From NCBI RefSeq assembly GCF_001544975.2, contig NZ_FCOG02000044.1:1-52933 (forward strand): DNA of 52,933 nucleotides. The letters run 5' to 3'. This document shows positions 17,575-25,842 of this stretch, piece after piece. Source of the DNA: Caballeronia arationis (GTDB taxonomy: Bacteria > Pseudomonadota > Gammaproteobacteria > Burkholderiales > Burkholderiaceae). A program made the translations under genes and the position numbers. Each line of letters opens with the position of its first letter. Positions within the stretch are counted from its first letter, which is position 1. Under the pieces are notes generated by a model. The model was given only the letters and a program-made list of their open reading frames with translations. It did no database searches and had not been told where the DNA came from.

Positions 17575-17638
17575 AACATTTGCCGACTTTTAAGGCGAGC
17601 TTTCTTCCAAACTATAATTTTTACTTTCGGCAAATGTT
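17575..17638. promoter_or_regulatory. 12-bp inverted repeat flanking a TATAAT
   Basis: AACATTTGCCGA at 17575-17586 and its exact reverse complement TCGGCAAATGTT at 17627-17638 enclose 40 bp that include TATAAT at 17613-17618. The arrangement suits a pair of operator half sites about five turns apart, upstream of the sigma-54 activator gene. Confidence 0.5.
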
Positions 17639-17971
17639 TTTGCGATTCGCCCGCCTCGGCTAGCGCGAAAGAGCGCGTCCCATCATTTCACGAGCGAACG
17701 CAACAGAAGGCATTAAGAAGCAGATCGATAAGTTATTAGGCAATCGAGGAGCGAATCGCCCTAACGAATATTGCGTCCGTTTTGCTCGATTACCATCAGC
17801 ACACTCGTCGCGAAGTGACCGCAGTCTCGCTGGGTGTGCCGATTTGGCTGAGCTCGACTCACGAAACCGGAGCGGACGCACTCGCCCTCGGGAACCGATA
17901 TGCCTTGATTTGCGGATCATCTTTCCTAAAACGGTAAGCGGTTTCCTCGCGCATTCTGAGCGTGCGAATTG

Positions 17972-18004
17972 CCCGCCGGGTAAGCGCTGCGGCGGGTTTT
18001 TTTT
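17972..18004 (+). terminator. plus-strand terminator without an assigned gene
   Basis: CCCGCCG paired with CGGCGGG, followed by eight T. No plus-strand gene precedes it, so it may end a small RNA or an eroded gene. Confidence 0.75.
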
Positions 18005-18072
18005 GGCGTCCCCGGGAATCCATCAATCGACCAGCTACCGGCGTCCTTTGGTCGCGCGCGGCGGCAGGCGAC

Positions 18073-18423
18073 TTAGATGTAGTCTTTTTCTTGCGCAGCG
18101 ATAGCCGCATGTGTCTCGCCGGCCGAGGTCAATCCATAGTGGAAGGCCGACGTAGCTCCTCGGTCATGTGACTTGGCTCTTTCACGGGTCAGGTGGCCGC
18201 GCGCGACGAGCTCCGCGAGGTCTTGACCCAGCGTCGTGCAGCGCGGCCCGCTTTCACTTGCCGTGATCGTCCCATTTACGGCCGCGACATAGTCAGCGAG
18301 GAATGTCGGGGTTGTGGTCGTGACCTTGTGGCCGTACCTGCCCGATGCGATGGCAACGAGCAGCCAGTTCAGGCGCTCGCGCGGCGGTTTTTTCTTGCGT
18401 GCGAAGACGCGGTGCATCGTCAT
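18073..18423 (-). CDS. hypothetical protein, winged-helix-like C-terminus
   Basis: 116 residues; starts possible at ATG 18423 or 18417, with AAGGAAA just upstream of the first. A basic N-terminus (VFARKKKPPRERLNWLL) is followed by a segment ending LAELVARGHLTRERA and FHYGLTSAGETHAAIAAQ, which reads like the recognition-helix and wing of a small winged-helix protein. Function otherwise unknown. It is divergent from the fimbrial chaperone remnant next door. Confidence 0.6.
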   Translation of the reverse strand: MTMHRVFARKKKPPRERLNWLLVAIASGRYGHKVTTTTPTFLADYVAAVNGTITASESGPRCTTLGQDLAELVARGHLTRERAKSHDRGATSAFHYGLTSAGETHAAIAAQEKDYI

Positions 18424-18509
18424 TTTCCTTCATTGCTCAGTTTTAGCTGCTCTCGCAATATGCGTGCTGGGGGCCCGAGCGCGCCCGTGCGCGGTTCCAA
18501 CGAGACGCT

Positions 18510-18725
18510 CGACGGCTCGCCGGCAAGCTTTTACCTCGTGCAGCGATCGTTTTGACCGCGGGGTTGATCGCGCTCGTGCCCGCCCGGTTCGCCGATGCGG
18601 CCGCCCTGCAGGTCTCGCCCATCCGCCTGGACCTCTCCGCCGAGCGCCCCGTGGCCGCGCTGACGTTGCATAACGACGGCACGGCGCCCATGAACGCGCA
18701 GGTCCGCGTGTTCGTCGCCTGCTAA
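18510..18725 (+). pseudogene. fimbrial (PapD-type) chaperone remnant
   Basis: In the frame ending at TAA 18723-18725 the translation gives AAIVLTAGLIALVPARFADA, a signal peptide, then ALQVSPIRLDLSAERPVAAL and TLHNDGTAPMNAQVRVFV, the first beta strands of a periplasmic pilus chaperone. The family is about 240 residues; only about 60 remain before the stop, and no start codon or usher gene is present. It is a 5' stub left by a deletion. Confidence 0.75.
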
Positions 18726-18868
18726 TCGACGAAATTCCAAACGACCGGGCCGCCCAGACGGGCGTGCGGCAGCTGCCCTGACCTGCCGACCATAAAGTTC
18801 GCGCCACTTGTGCCGATAAACATGGGCCGGCGTGCTGCCGTTTTCAGCCGAACCGAGGAGACGGGCGC

Positions 18869-19174
18869 GTGAAAGGGAATAAGTTGAGAGGCATGATCGA
18901 CGGATTTTTCATCGTGAACCCGCATCGACGCTACTTTGTTTATGTTGATTCGGAGGCCGGTGCTGGCGCCGAAACCTTTATCGTTGTGACGCGCGGCCTG
19001 GACGTCGTTGCGTTCGATCGCGTGGCGGATGAAAACGTTGTCCCGGCAGCGGCGCTCGCGGACTGGTTTAGCGATACGGACGAAGGGCAGGAGACGATCG
19101 CCAGGATGATCGCGGGCATGGATTTGGAAATGCGGATCGGCAGCGAAGTCCAGTCACGGGGGAACTCGCATTAA
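18869..19174 (+). CDS. small hypothetical protein
   Basis: 101 residues from GTG 18869 with GAGGAGA about 9 bases upstream. The sequence is acidic with a beta-rich start (GFFIVNPHRRYFVYVDSE ... AETFIVVTRGLDVVAFDRVA) and helical end (GQETIARMIAGMDLEMRIG). No signal peptide or known family. A strong terminator lies 150 bp downstream. Confidence 0.55.
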   Translation: MKGNKLRGMIDGFFIVNPHRRYFVYVDSEAGAGAETFIVVTRGLDVVAFDRVADENVVPAAALADWFSDTDEGQETIARMIAGMDLEMRIGSEVQSRGNSH

Positions 19175-19323
19175 TGACGGCTGACTCGACGGTGCACTAA
19201 TCGGGGCGACGACATCTTTAGTCAGTGATTTGACAGTTATCGGCCCCATAGGTCTTGCATTTTGGGGTCGCTGCCACTAAAACATAGTGAGTCTCCTTCG
19301 CGTTCTCCTCGACGTGATGGTTC

Positions 19324-19358
19324 GCCCGCCCTGCCTCTGTCTCGGCGGGCCTTCTTTT
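19324..19358 (+). terminator. intrinsic terminator
   Basis: GCCCGCC paired with GGCGGGC over a 13-base loop, then CTTCTTTT. It probably ends the 18869 transcript. The rest of 19175-19506 holds no recognisable gene. Confidence 0.75.
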
Positions 19359-19506
19359 GCCGAATTACCGGCTATGCCCAGTCTGAAATTGCGTCCTGCG
19401 TGGGAAGCGTACAGAACGCATGCTTGCGGACAGTTGAGGACCGGCTGAGCTCGCGCTAGTTGTCCGAAAGGCTGCATACGAACGCGCACCAGCCGGTACT
19501 AGTCGC

Positions 19507-21027
19507 TCAGCCCGCATCGAGCCAAGCAAATTCCGCGAAGCGGTAGCCCATCAAACGCCCCGACGGTGTTCCCACCAACCCTTTTACGTGAGTGCTGTGC
19601 GCATCGATGAAATTGATGAAGGCCGGAATGATGATGCTGCCTTTTTCGTAGACGATGGTCTGCATGTCGCCATACATCTGCTTGCGTCGGGTTTCATCCT
19701 TTTCCTGACGCGCTTGTAGTAATAGCTGGTCGAACTGCGCATTCTTCCATCCCGATTCGTTCCAGACCGAATCCGACTTGAAGAATTGCGTATAGAGCAA
19801 GTCGAGCGTCGGCCGTGGCAGGATCGATCCGTAGGTCATTGGATGCTTCATCCAGTGCGTCGACCAGTAGCCGTCCGCCGGCACGCGGCGCACGCCGAGC
19901 TGCAGGTCCGTCTGCAGCGCAGCCTGCTGCACCATCAGCGCGGAATCGAGCGCGGATTCGATCGACGGCGGCACCACAATCTCCGCCGCCGAAGCCGACA
20001 AATTCGCCTTTTTGATGAGCGACCTGGCGCGGTCAGGGTCGTAGGTGCGCTGCGGCAGTCCCGCAAGGTAATACGGATGCCACGCGGGAACCGGGTGGTC
20101 GTTGCCGATGCTTGCGTAACCGCGCAACAGCGTCTTCTGGATGCGCTCCCGATCATGAAGGTACTTGATCGCTTGTACGAACTCCGGGTTACCGGTAGGC
20201 GTCGCGTCCTGTCGCAGGATCAGGTCAGTGTACAGGCCCGACTGACTCTCCAGCACGCCGAAGCTGCCGGCGCGCTTGAGCCGCTCGACGTCTCGGGCAG
20301 GCACGGGCGAGACAAGCTGGACGTCGCCCGCGAGCAGGGCATTGAGACGCGCCGCATCATCGACGATCCCGACGAGCTGCACTTCGTCGAGATAAGGTAG
20401 CCCCGGCTTCCAGAAGTTCGGATTGCGCGTGCCGACACAGCGGCCGGCTGGCGTGAACTCCTTGCAGACGAACGGGCCCGTGCCGTTGCCCTTGGAGAAG
20501 TCATTCGTGCCTGCGGCGACAATCACGAAATGCGGCACGGCAAGCAACGCGGGCAGATCGACGTTCGGCGCGTTGAGCACGATCTCGACTTGCAGCGGCC
20601 CGGTCGCCTTGATCGAATCGATTGCGTCGGCGATCGACTTGGCTTTCGACGCCGTTGCCGGATCCTTGTGGCGCGACAACGAGAAAACGACGTCGTCCGC
20701 CGTGAGCGGCTTGCCGTCGTGGAAATGCACGCCCGGGCGGAGCTTGACGGTCCACAGCTTGTGATCGCTGGTGTCGAAGGCTTCGGCGAGCGCGTTCTGC
20801 ACCTTGAACGCACTGTCGAACTCGGTCAGGCCGCTGTAGAAGATGAACATGCGCGAGTAGTCGGCGGTGTGCGAGGCCTTGGCCGGGTCGAGCGAATCCG
20901 AGAGCGATTGGTTCGCCGTCGCGACCCGCATCACGCCACCCTGACGCGGCTTGGCTGCGGCGGGCGTCGCCGACGCAGCCCGCCTGCGTTCGAGGTCGGG
21001 GCAATGCGCGTCGAGCGGCTTGGTCAT
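19507..21027 (-). CDS. peptide/opine-type ABC solute-binding protein lacking a signal peptide
   Basis: 506 residues from ATG 21027 (AAAGGACAG upstream). Family 5 substrate-binding protein: GGVMRVATANQSLSDSLDPA, LRPGVHFHDGKPLTADDVVF, GTGPFVCKEF and GSIIIPAFINFIDAH are the expected blocks. Full-length members are periplasmic, yet here ERRR at 13-16 leads straight into Ala/Pro residues and the mature fold without a hydrophobic segment, so a Tat-type signal appears deleted. It follows the flavoprotein gene by 42 bp on the same strand. No permease or ATPase genes lie nearby, so transport needs partners elsewhere or the protein is non-functional. Confidence 0.85.
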   Translation of the reverse strand: MTKPLDAHCPDLERRRAASATPAAAKPRQGGVMRVATANQSLSDSLDPAKASHTADYSRMFIFYSGLTEFDSAFKVQNALAEAFDTSDHKLWTVKLRPGVHFHDGKPLTADDVVFSLSRHKDPATASKAKSIADAIDSIKATGPLQVEIVLNAPNVDLPALLAVPHFVIVAAGTNDFSKGNGTGPFVCKEFTPAGRCVGTRNPNFWKPGLPYLDEVQLVGIVDDAARLNALLAGDVQLVSPVPARDVERLKRAGSFGVLESQSGLYTDLILRQDATPTGNPEFVQAIKYLHDRERIQKTLLRGYASIGNDHPVPAWHPYYLAGLPQRTYDPDRARSLIKKANLSASAAEIVVPPSIESALDSALMVQQAALQTDLQLGVRRVPADGYWSTHWMKHPMTYGSILPRPTLDLLYTQFFKSDSVWNESGWKNAQFDQLLLQARQEKDETRRKQMYGDMQTIVYEKGSIIIPAFINFIDAHSTHVKGLVGTPSGRLMGYRFAEFAWLDAG

Positions 21028-21069
21028 GGTCTGTCCTTTGAGTGATGGTCGGTCGGAGAGCGCGTCGGC

Positions 21070-23127
21070 CTACATCGCGACGCAAAGACGATAGGCATCG
21101 TAGATGGCCGTATGAATGTCGCGCGACGCCACGGCGTCGCCGATGCGGTAGAGGTGGAACCAGGCATCGCCGTTCGCTGCCTGCAAGACCGGCTGCGCGG
21201 CACCGCGCGCGAAGGCGGCGAGATCGAGTTGACCGTCGTTCAGCGATTGCGCACGGGCTGCTTCGAAGAGATCGTCCACGGCGATCGTCCCGCGTTCGAC
21301 CACGATCTGTTCTGCCTCCATTTCGACGAGTTCATCGGTTAATTGATGCCGGAAGACCGCGCGCAAGACGCCCGCGTCGCCGCGCCGGACTTCGACGAGT
21401 TCGAGATTTGCTCGCACCGGCACCTTCCAATTTTCGAGGTTGCGCATCCACACAGCGTCGTCGCCCTTGCCGCCGGCCTCCTGTGCGGGCAAGGCGTCGA
21501 GAATGGCGAGGCGCACATCGAGGCCGGCCGAGACAAAGCGCTCTGCGCACAGATAGGCATTGTGGCGGCCAGTACCGTCGTAGACGAGCACGCGTCCGGT
21601 TTTAGGCGGCGTGTCCGACAACGCATCAACCACCGAGCGGCACCACTCGCCGCCCGGCAACGCGTCGAGGTCAGGGACGCCGCCCGTCGCCATGATCACC
21701 ACGTCGGGGCGCCGTTCGAGCAGGTCTTCGAGTTCGACGTAATGGTTGTATCGCACCTCGACGCCCAGGCGCTCCAGTTCGGCAAGCCGCCAGTCGATGA
21801 TGCCGATCAGGTTCCTGCGCCAGCTTCCCGACGCCGCGAGCAACACTTGCCCGCCCGCACAGTCCGCCGCTTCCAGCAGGGTGACGCGGTGACCGCGGCT
21901 TGCAGCGACGCGTGCCGCTTCCAGGCCCGCCGGCCCCGCGCCGACGACCAGCACCTGGCGCGGATCGACGGCCGGGGCGATGGTGTGCGGCAGGAAAGTC
22001 TCGCGCGCGGTCGCCGGATTGTGGATGCAGGTCGCCTTCGTGTTACGGCAATGCGAACCGCCCACGCAGGGGCGCGCGGCGTCCTCGCGGCCTGCCTCGA
22101 TCAGCCGCACGAGATGCGGCTCAGCGATGTGAGCGCGCGTCATGCCGACCATGTCGATGAGGCCCTCGCCGATCGCATAGCGCGCAGTCGCGAGATCGGC
22201 GATCTTGGCGGCGTGAAAAACCGGGAGCTGCACGGCGCGCCGAAACGCTGCAGCCTTGGAGAGCCACGGTGCCGAAGGCATGAACATACCCGGCATGCTG
22301 TTGACGATCAGCGACATCTTCGTGTCCATCCGGCCGTAGACGACATTGAAGAAGTCGAGAAGTTCGCTTCTTTGCAAAATGCGCGCCATCTCCAGGCTTT
22401 CCTCGAAGCCGCAGCCGTCCTCGAGCGCGAAGCGCAGGCCGACGGGAAACGCGTTGCCCACTTCCTTGCGGATCGCCTCGTGCACTTCGATCGCAAAGCG
22501 GCACCGGTTGGCAGTCGAGCCGCCGTAGCGGTCGGTGCGCTGGTTGACGGTCGGATCGAGGAACTGACCGATCAGATGGCCGCCGGCGTGCGTTTCCAGC
22601 CCGTCAAGACCACCCTCGAGACAGCGGCGCGCGGCGCGTCCGAAATCGCTAACGATGCGCCTGATGTCGCTTCCGGTCATTGCCTGCGGAATTGCGCGAT
22701 GCAGCGTTTCGCGACGGGCCGACGGCGCGAGCATCGGCAGCCACGGTTCGGCGTAAGGATCGCCGCGGCGGCCGAGGTGGGTGATCTGGCACATCAGTGC
22801 GGCGCCGTGGGCGTGCACGCGCTCGGAAAAGCGCTGTAGGTGCGGCACGACTTCGTCGACTCCCATGTTGATCTGCTGGAAAGTGTTGGGGCTGTCGATG
22901 CTCACGTTCGATGAACCGCCGAACATCGTGAGCCCGATGCCACCCCGGGCTTTTTCCTCGTGATAGCGCTGGTAGACTTCCTGCGGGAATTCGCTCTGGA
23001 TGAGGCGGCTCGCGTGGCTGGTGCTCATTACACGATTCTTCAGCACGAGGTGTTTGAGCGTCAGGGGCCTCAGCAGGGGATCGGATGAAGCGGCTGTCCG
23101 TGCGTCATCCGGGTTACGCTGTGTCAT
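21070..23127 (-). CDS. FMN/FAD oxidoreductase of the old-yellow-enzyme/FadH-TMADH family
   Basis: 685 residues from ATG 23127. N-terminal TIM barrel binding FMN (LKNRVMSTSHASRL, QITHLGRRGDPYAEPW, GLETHAGGHLIGQFLDPTVN, YGGSTANRCRF), then a C-terminal dinucleotide-binding half (VLVVGAGPAGLEAARVA near 391-407 and VIMATGGVPDLD). The iron-sulfur segment at 354-367 has C354, C360 and C367, but the usual second cysteine is Gly357 and the spacing is short. Relatives include 2,4-dienoyl-CoA reductase, trimethylamine dehydrogenase and demethylases of dimethylglycine, stachydrine or N-methylproline. With the binding protein it probably oxidises an N-methyl or betaine-like compound; the substrate is inference. 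Divergent from a LysR gene. Confidence 0.85.
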   Translation of the reverse strand: MTQRNPDDARTAASSDPLLRPLTLKHLVLKNRVMSTSHASRLIQSEFPQEVYQRYHEEKARGGIGLTMFGGSSNVSIDSPNTFQQINMGVDEVVPHLQRFSERVHAHGAALMCQITHLGRRGDPYAEPWLPMLAPSARRETLHRAIPQAMTGSDIRRIVSDFGRAARRCLEGGLDGLETHAGGHLIGQFLDPTVNQRTDRYGGSTANRCRFAIEVHEAIRKEVGNAFPVGLRFALEDGCGFEESLEMARILQRSELLDFFNVVYGRMDTKMSLIVNSMPGMFMPSAPWLSKAAAFRRAVQLPVFHAAKIADLATARYAIGEGLIDMVGMTRAHIAEPHLVRLIEAGREDAARPCVGGSHCRNTKATCIHNPATARETFLPHTIAPAVDPRQVLVVGAGPAGLEAARVAASRGHRVTLLEAADCAGGQVLLAASGSWRRNLIGIIDWRLAELERLGVEVRYNHYVELEDLLERRPDVVIMATGGVPDLDALPGGEWCRSVVDALSDTPPKTGRVLVYDGTGRHNAYLCAERFVSAGLDVRLAILDALPAQEAGGKGDDAVWMRNLENWKVPVRANLELVEVRRGDAGVLRAVFRHQLTDELVEMEAEQIVVERGTIAVDDLFEAARAQSLNDGQLDLAAFARGAAQPVLQAANGDAWFHLYRIGDAVASRDIHTAIYDAYRLCVAM

Positions 23128-23165
23128 GTCGGGGACTCTCTGGATGGGTCTGCCGACAAGGTAGG

Positions 23166-23187
23166 ATTGACGTTAAGGCGCGTCAAT
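23166..23187. promoter_or_regulatory. LysR-type operator between the divergent genes
   Basis: ATTGACG-N8-CGTCAAT is a perfect 7-bp inverted repeat in the 98-bp gap between the flavoprotein and LysR genes. Position and shape fit the binding site of the neighbouring regulator. Confidence 0.65.
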
Positions 23188-23225
23188 TTACATGTTCGTC
23201 ACCGCCGATAACATGGTGTTAGTAG

Positions 23226-24173
23226 ATGGGTCTTCGACTTCCTTCGCTGCAGGCACTCCTCGTTTTCGAGGCCGCCGCGCGGCATCTCAGTCTCACGCGC
23301 GCGGCCGCTGAACTGAACGTCACGCCGGTCGCGGTGAGCCGTATGGTCACGCGTCTCGAAGACGCGCTCGGCTTCAAGCTCTTCGCGCGCACGAAAACCG
23401 GGCTTGTGCTGACCGACGAAGGCGCAAAGTTGCAAGTCGCGGTGGCCTCGGGCTTCGGCGAGGTCAGCGACACAATCGAAGAACTCAAGAGCCACCAGGA
23501 ACAGGGCGAGACGGTGACGCTCTCCATCTCGAGCGGCTTCGCGTCGCAATGGCTGCTGCCGCGCCACGAGCGCTTTCACGAAGCGTTTCCTGCGGTGAAT
23601 CTGCGCTTGCAAGTGATGACGAGCCGCCTGTACGGGCCGCTGGATGGCGCGGATCTTGGCATTCGTTTGCATAAGCCCGGCTCCGAGCACGAGGCGTTCT
23701 GTTTCTGCCCGGAGGTGATCATCGCCGTGTGCAGCCCCGGTTATCTCGCGCAATACGGCCCTCTCGACGCGCCGCGTCAGGCGGGCGGTCACACGCTTAT
23801 CCACCTCGAACCGACCACGCACGCATGGCCTGACTATTTCGAGCTCGCGCAATTGGCGAATCGCGCTTCGTCGAAGCATGTAAGCTATTCCGATCCGGGC
23901 CTGGCATTGCAGGCCGCGATGCTCGGGCATGGCGTGCTGCTCGGCTGGCTGCTTGCGATAGCGGCGCCGCTCAATATGGGCACGGTGGTCCCCGCGTCGA
24001 AACGAGTGGTGGAGACGGGTTATAACTACGTGCTCGAATGCCGCACGCATGAGCCGTCGGCTTCGGTCCGGCACGTCGCGCAATGGCTCATCGACGAGAT
24101 GCGCGCGGAGTTGAAAAAGGTCGATTACGTGCTTGCTTCGGTAGAGAGAGTGCGGCGTGGCGCGCCAGGTTGA
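23226..24173 (+). CDS. LysR-family regulator (GcvA-like)
   Basis: 315 residues. The N-terminal winged HTH (LQALLVFEAAARHLSLTRAA, LNVTPVAVSRMVTRLEDALG) and the effector domain with WLLPRHERFHEAFPAVNLRL and DLGIRLH are typical of the GcvA branch. It is transcribed divergently from the flavoprotein/binding-protein pair over a shared palindrome, so it most likely controls that pair and itself. The effector is unknown. Confidence 0.9.
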   Translation: MGLRLPSLQALLVFEAAARHLSLTRAAAELNVTPVAVSRMVTRLEDALGFKLFARTKTGLVLTDEGAKLQVAVASGFGEVSDTIEELKSHQEQGETVTLSISSGFASQWLLPRHERFHEAFPAVNLRLQVMTSRLYGPLDGADLGIRLHKPGSEHEAFCFCPEVIIAVCSPGYLAQYGPLDAPRQAGGHTLIHLEPTTHAWPDYFELAQLANRASSKHVSYSDPGLALQAAMLGHGVLLGWLLAIAAPLNMGTVVPASKRVVETGYNYVLECRTHEPSASVRHVAQWLIDEMRAELKKVDYVLASVERVRRGAPG

Positions 24174-24364
24174 AGCGTGCGCTTCGGGTGCGCGACGAGG
24201 CGGGATAGGGCGCCGCAATCAGCGATTCAAGTTGGCTGAGATCGGAAAGCTTTGCATGATGAAAATTGAAGCGCGCGTCCATGGACTGCCCCTCCTGCCC
24301 GAGCGTTAATTATCCGCGGCGAGCGTTCACTGCTAGGAACCAAGCGTTTCGAGGAGTAACGCAG

Positions 24365-24390
24365 CGTCATCCGCGTCATCCGCGTCGTCC
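24365..24390. repeat. short 9-bp tandem repeat
   Basis: CGTCATCCG occurs at 24365-24373 and 24374-24382, followed by a partial third copy CGTCGTCC to 24390. It lies just beyond the decayed kinase; significance unclear. Confidence 0.5.
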
Positions 24391-24400
24391 ATGGCCCCAC

Positions 24401-25014
24401 TCAGCTCGGCTGCGAAGGCGCGCGCGGCAGCGACGCGACAAGACGGGCGGCCTGAATGTTGACCGGTAACAAGCCTCCAAGCCGGATGCGCGTGAAGTCC
24501 ATCAGATCTTGACGATGCGTTGCATCCGGGCGCTGTTGCGCTGAATGTTTGCCGCCACGCGCAGCGCTGGGGCTGGCGAATTCTCGACTCGCAATAAGTA
24601 TTGGGCCGACGTGGCGATCGCGCCCGGTGGCGTTTTTAAATCATGCGCGAGGATGCCGGCAAACAGTTCGCGCACGCGGGCGAAGCCAGCCGAGTAGCGG
24701 GCAATTGACTCGGCTAGCGCCTGATCTACCGCCTCGTCGAACCGCACCAGTTCACTGAGGCGCGCGATCGCGTCCACAGACGGTACAGTCAGCCAGTGCC
24801 GGATCACGCTCGCCCGCAGCGCACGAAATTCGGCGACGACGTCATCCAACGAGAATCCTTGGGCGAGGCGATCATCGGCATGATTGCGTGCGATGCCGGT
24901 GATGCCCGGCGCATTGTCGGACAGCTGGCCGACGCTTTTCGCATCACGTTGCGCGTCGCTTTGCGCCTGCTGCTTTCCCGAGTGTGATAGAGCGGCAGCT
25001 CGGAGGGTGGGCAT
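24401..25014 (-). pseudogene. frameshifted RsbRD/histidine-kinase fragment
   Basis: From 25014 the minus strand reads SVGQLSDNAPGITGIARNHA, LAQGFSLDDVVAEFRALRAS (an RsbRD-N type sensor region) and then the phosphoacceptor helix LFAGILAHDLKTPPGAIATS. It stops at 24502 after MQRIVKI. One base out of frame the kinase continues as DLMDFTRIRLGGLLPVNIQA to a stop at 24401-24403, so a single-base shift broke it. The beginning of the sensor and the whole ATPase domain are also missing. It faces the decayed receiver module. Confidence 0.8.
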
Positions 25015-25178
25015 GGGCGGCGATTAACGGCAGCCCGCCGGGCACGGGCCGTAGCTTCTCTATCAATTGCACGAAGCGTTTCCGAGCGAAGAAGCCGCAT
25101 TCAGCGACTCCGATAATGTGCTGCAGAAACTGCGCGTTACGCCTGCTGCAGCCCGGATTAACATAGGCAAGGCATAGC
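24984..25178 (+). pseudogene. decayed copy of the small WGGW-type protein
   Basis: From GTG 24984 the frame reads IERQLGGWAWAAINGS, then must shift by one base near 25058 to continue QLHEAFPSEEAAF ... VLQKLRV to a stop at 25176-25178. It is clearly related to the minus-strand copy at 31416-31641 (ERQTGGWVWAAIVPS ... EAFP/SEEAALGDARKVLQK). Both copies lie directly upstream of a related receiver gene. The family is unknown to me. Confidence 0.7.
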
Positions 25179-25213
25179 CATTGGCGTGACCGGAGAAAGC
25201 CCAAAGTACCAAC

Positions 25214-25490
25214 ATGGAGCGCGGCCGTTCACCTATTCCGGGACTGTGGAGCGTTCGATCGTTTCAGGGCGTCACTCCGCCCATCGCGGCACTGATCGTC
25301 GACGACGATGGTGCTCAGGCAGAGGCGCTCGCTGCTGCACTGGTGCTTGAGGGTTTTCGCACGACGGTCGTCGATGGGGGCTATTCGGCGTTTCAGACGC
25401 AAACTACCTTAACGCCCCATATCGTCATTTTGGACATTTAAATGCCGCGTTGCGACGGCTTTGCTGTGGCTGCGGCAGACCCGATTGCCC
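25214..25490 (+). pseudogene. receiver-domain gene killed by a nonsense codon
   Basis: ATG 25214 opens GLWSVRSFQGVTPPIAALIV, DDDGAQAEALAAALVLEGFR and TVVDGGYSAFQT, ending HIVILDI at TAA 25439-25441. Immediately after the stop the same frame reads MPRCDGFAVAAA. The intact paralogue at 30941-31387 has LDIEMPLCNGFAVAAA, so Glu became a stop just after the phospho-acceptor Asp. Beyond about 25490 the alignment dissolves into frameshifts, and 25491-25842 holds no gene. Confidence 0.82.
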
Positions 25491-25842
25491 GCCTGTCGGG
25501 TTTGAAGCGTACGCACGACGTCGAACGGCAGCGCATGACGGGTTTTCCGCAGGGCACTGGCGCAACGTTTCGATCCCGCCCGGGCGCGGCCCTTCGTGCC
25601 GTCGATCGCCGCACGGCACCCGCGACTCGCGCAACGCAGCGCCGCGGGTTGGCACCGGAATACTCAGGGGTAAGCGACTCCAGCGGGTTGAGCGCCTTGC
25701 TCGCGCGCCGAGCATCATCCGACCGTTTGTATCGCCGGCAGCGATATGGATCGGCGGAGTCGGCTGCAACAATGAAGTGGGCGGCGCCGACTGTGCGACG
25801 CCCATGATCCGCCAGCATGTCGATCGACTCGCATCAGCCCCT

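Larger units (their letters stand above)
17440..18072. other. AT-rich intergenic region
   Basis: About 630 bp without a supported gene. The first 210 bp are markedly AT-rich compared with the rest of the window. It carries the inverted repeat at 17575-17638 and an unassigned plus-strand terminator at 17972-18004. Small open frames here have no ribosome sites. Confidence 0.5.

Noticed and set aside
21343..22839. 498-codon open frame on the plus strand
   Set aside because: Antisense to the well-supported flavoprotein gene; composition is that of a shadow frame.
24365..24390. iteron-type repeats
   Set aside because: Only two full 9-bp copies and a partial third, too few and without a replication gene nearby.
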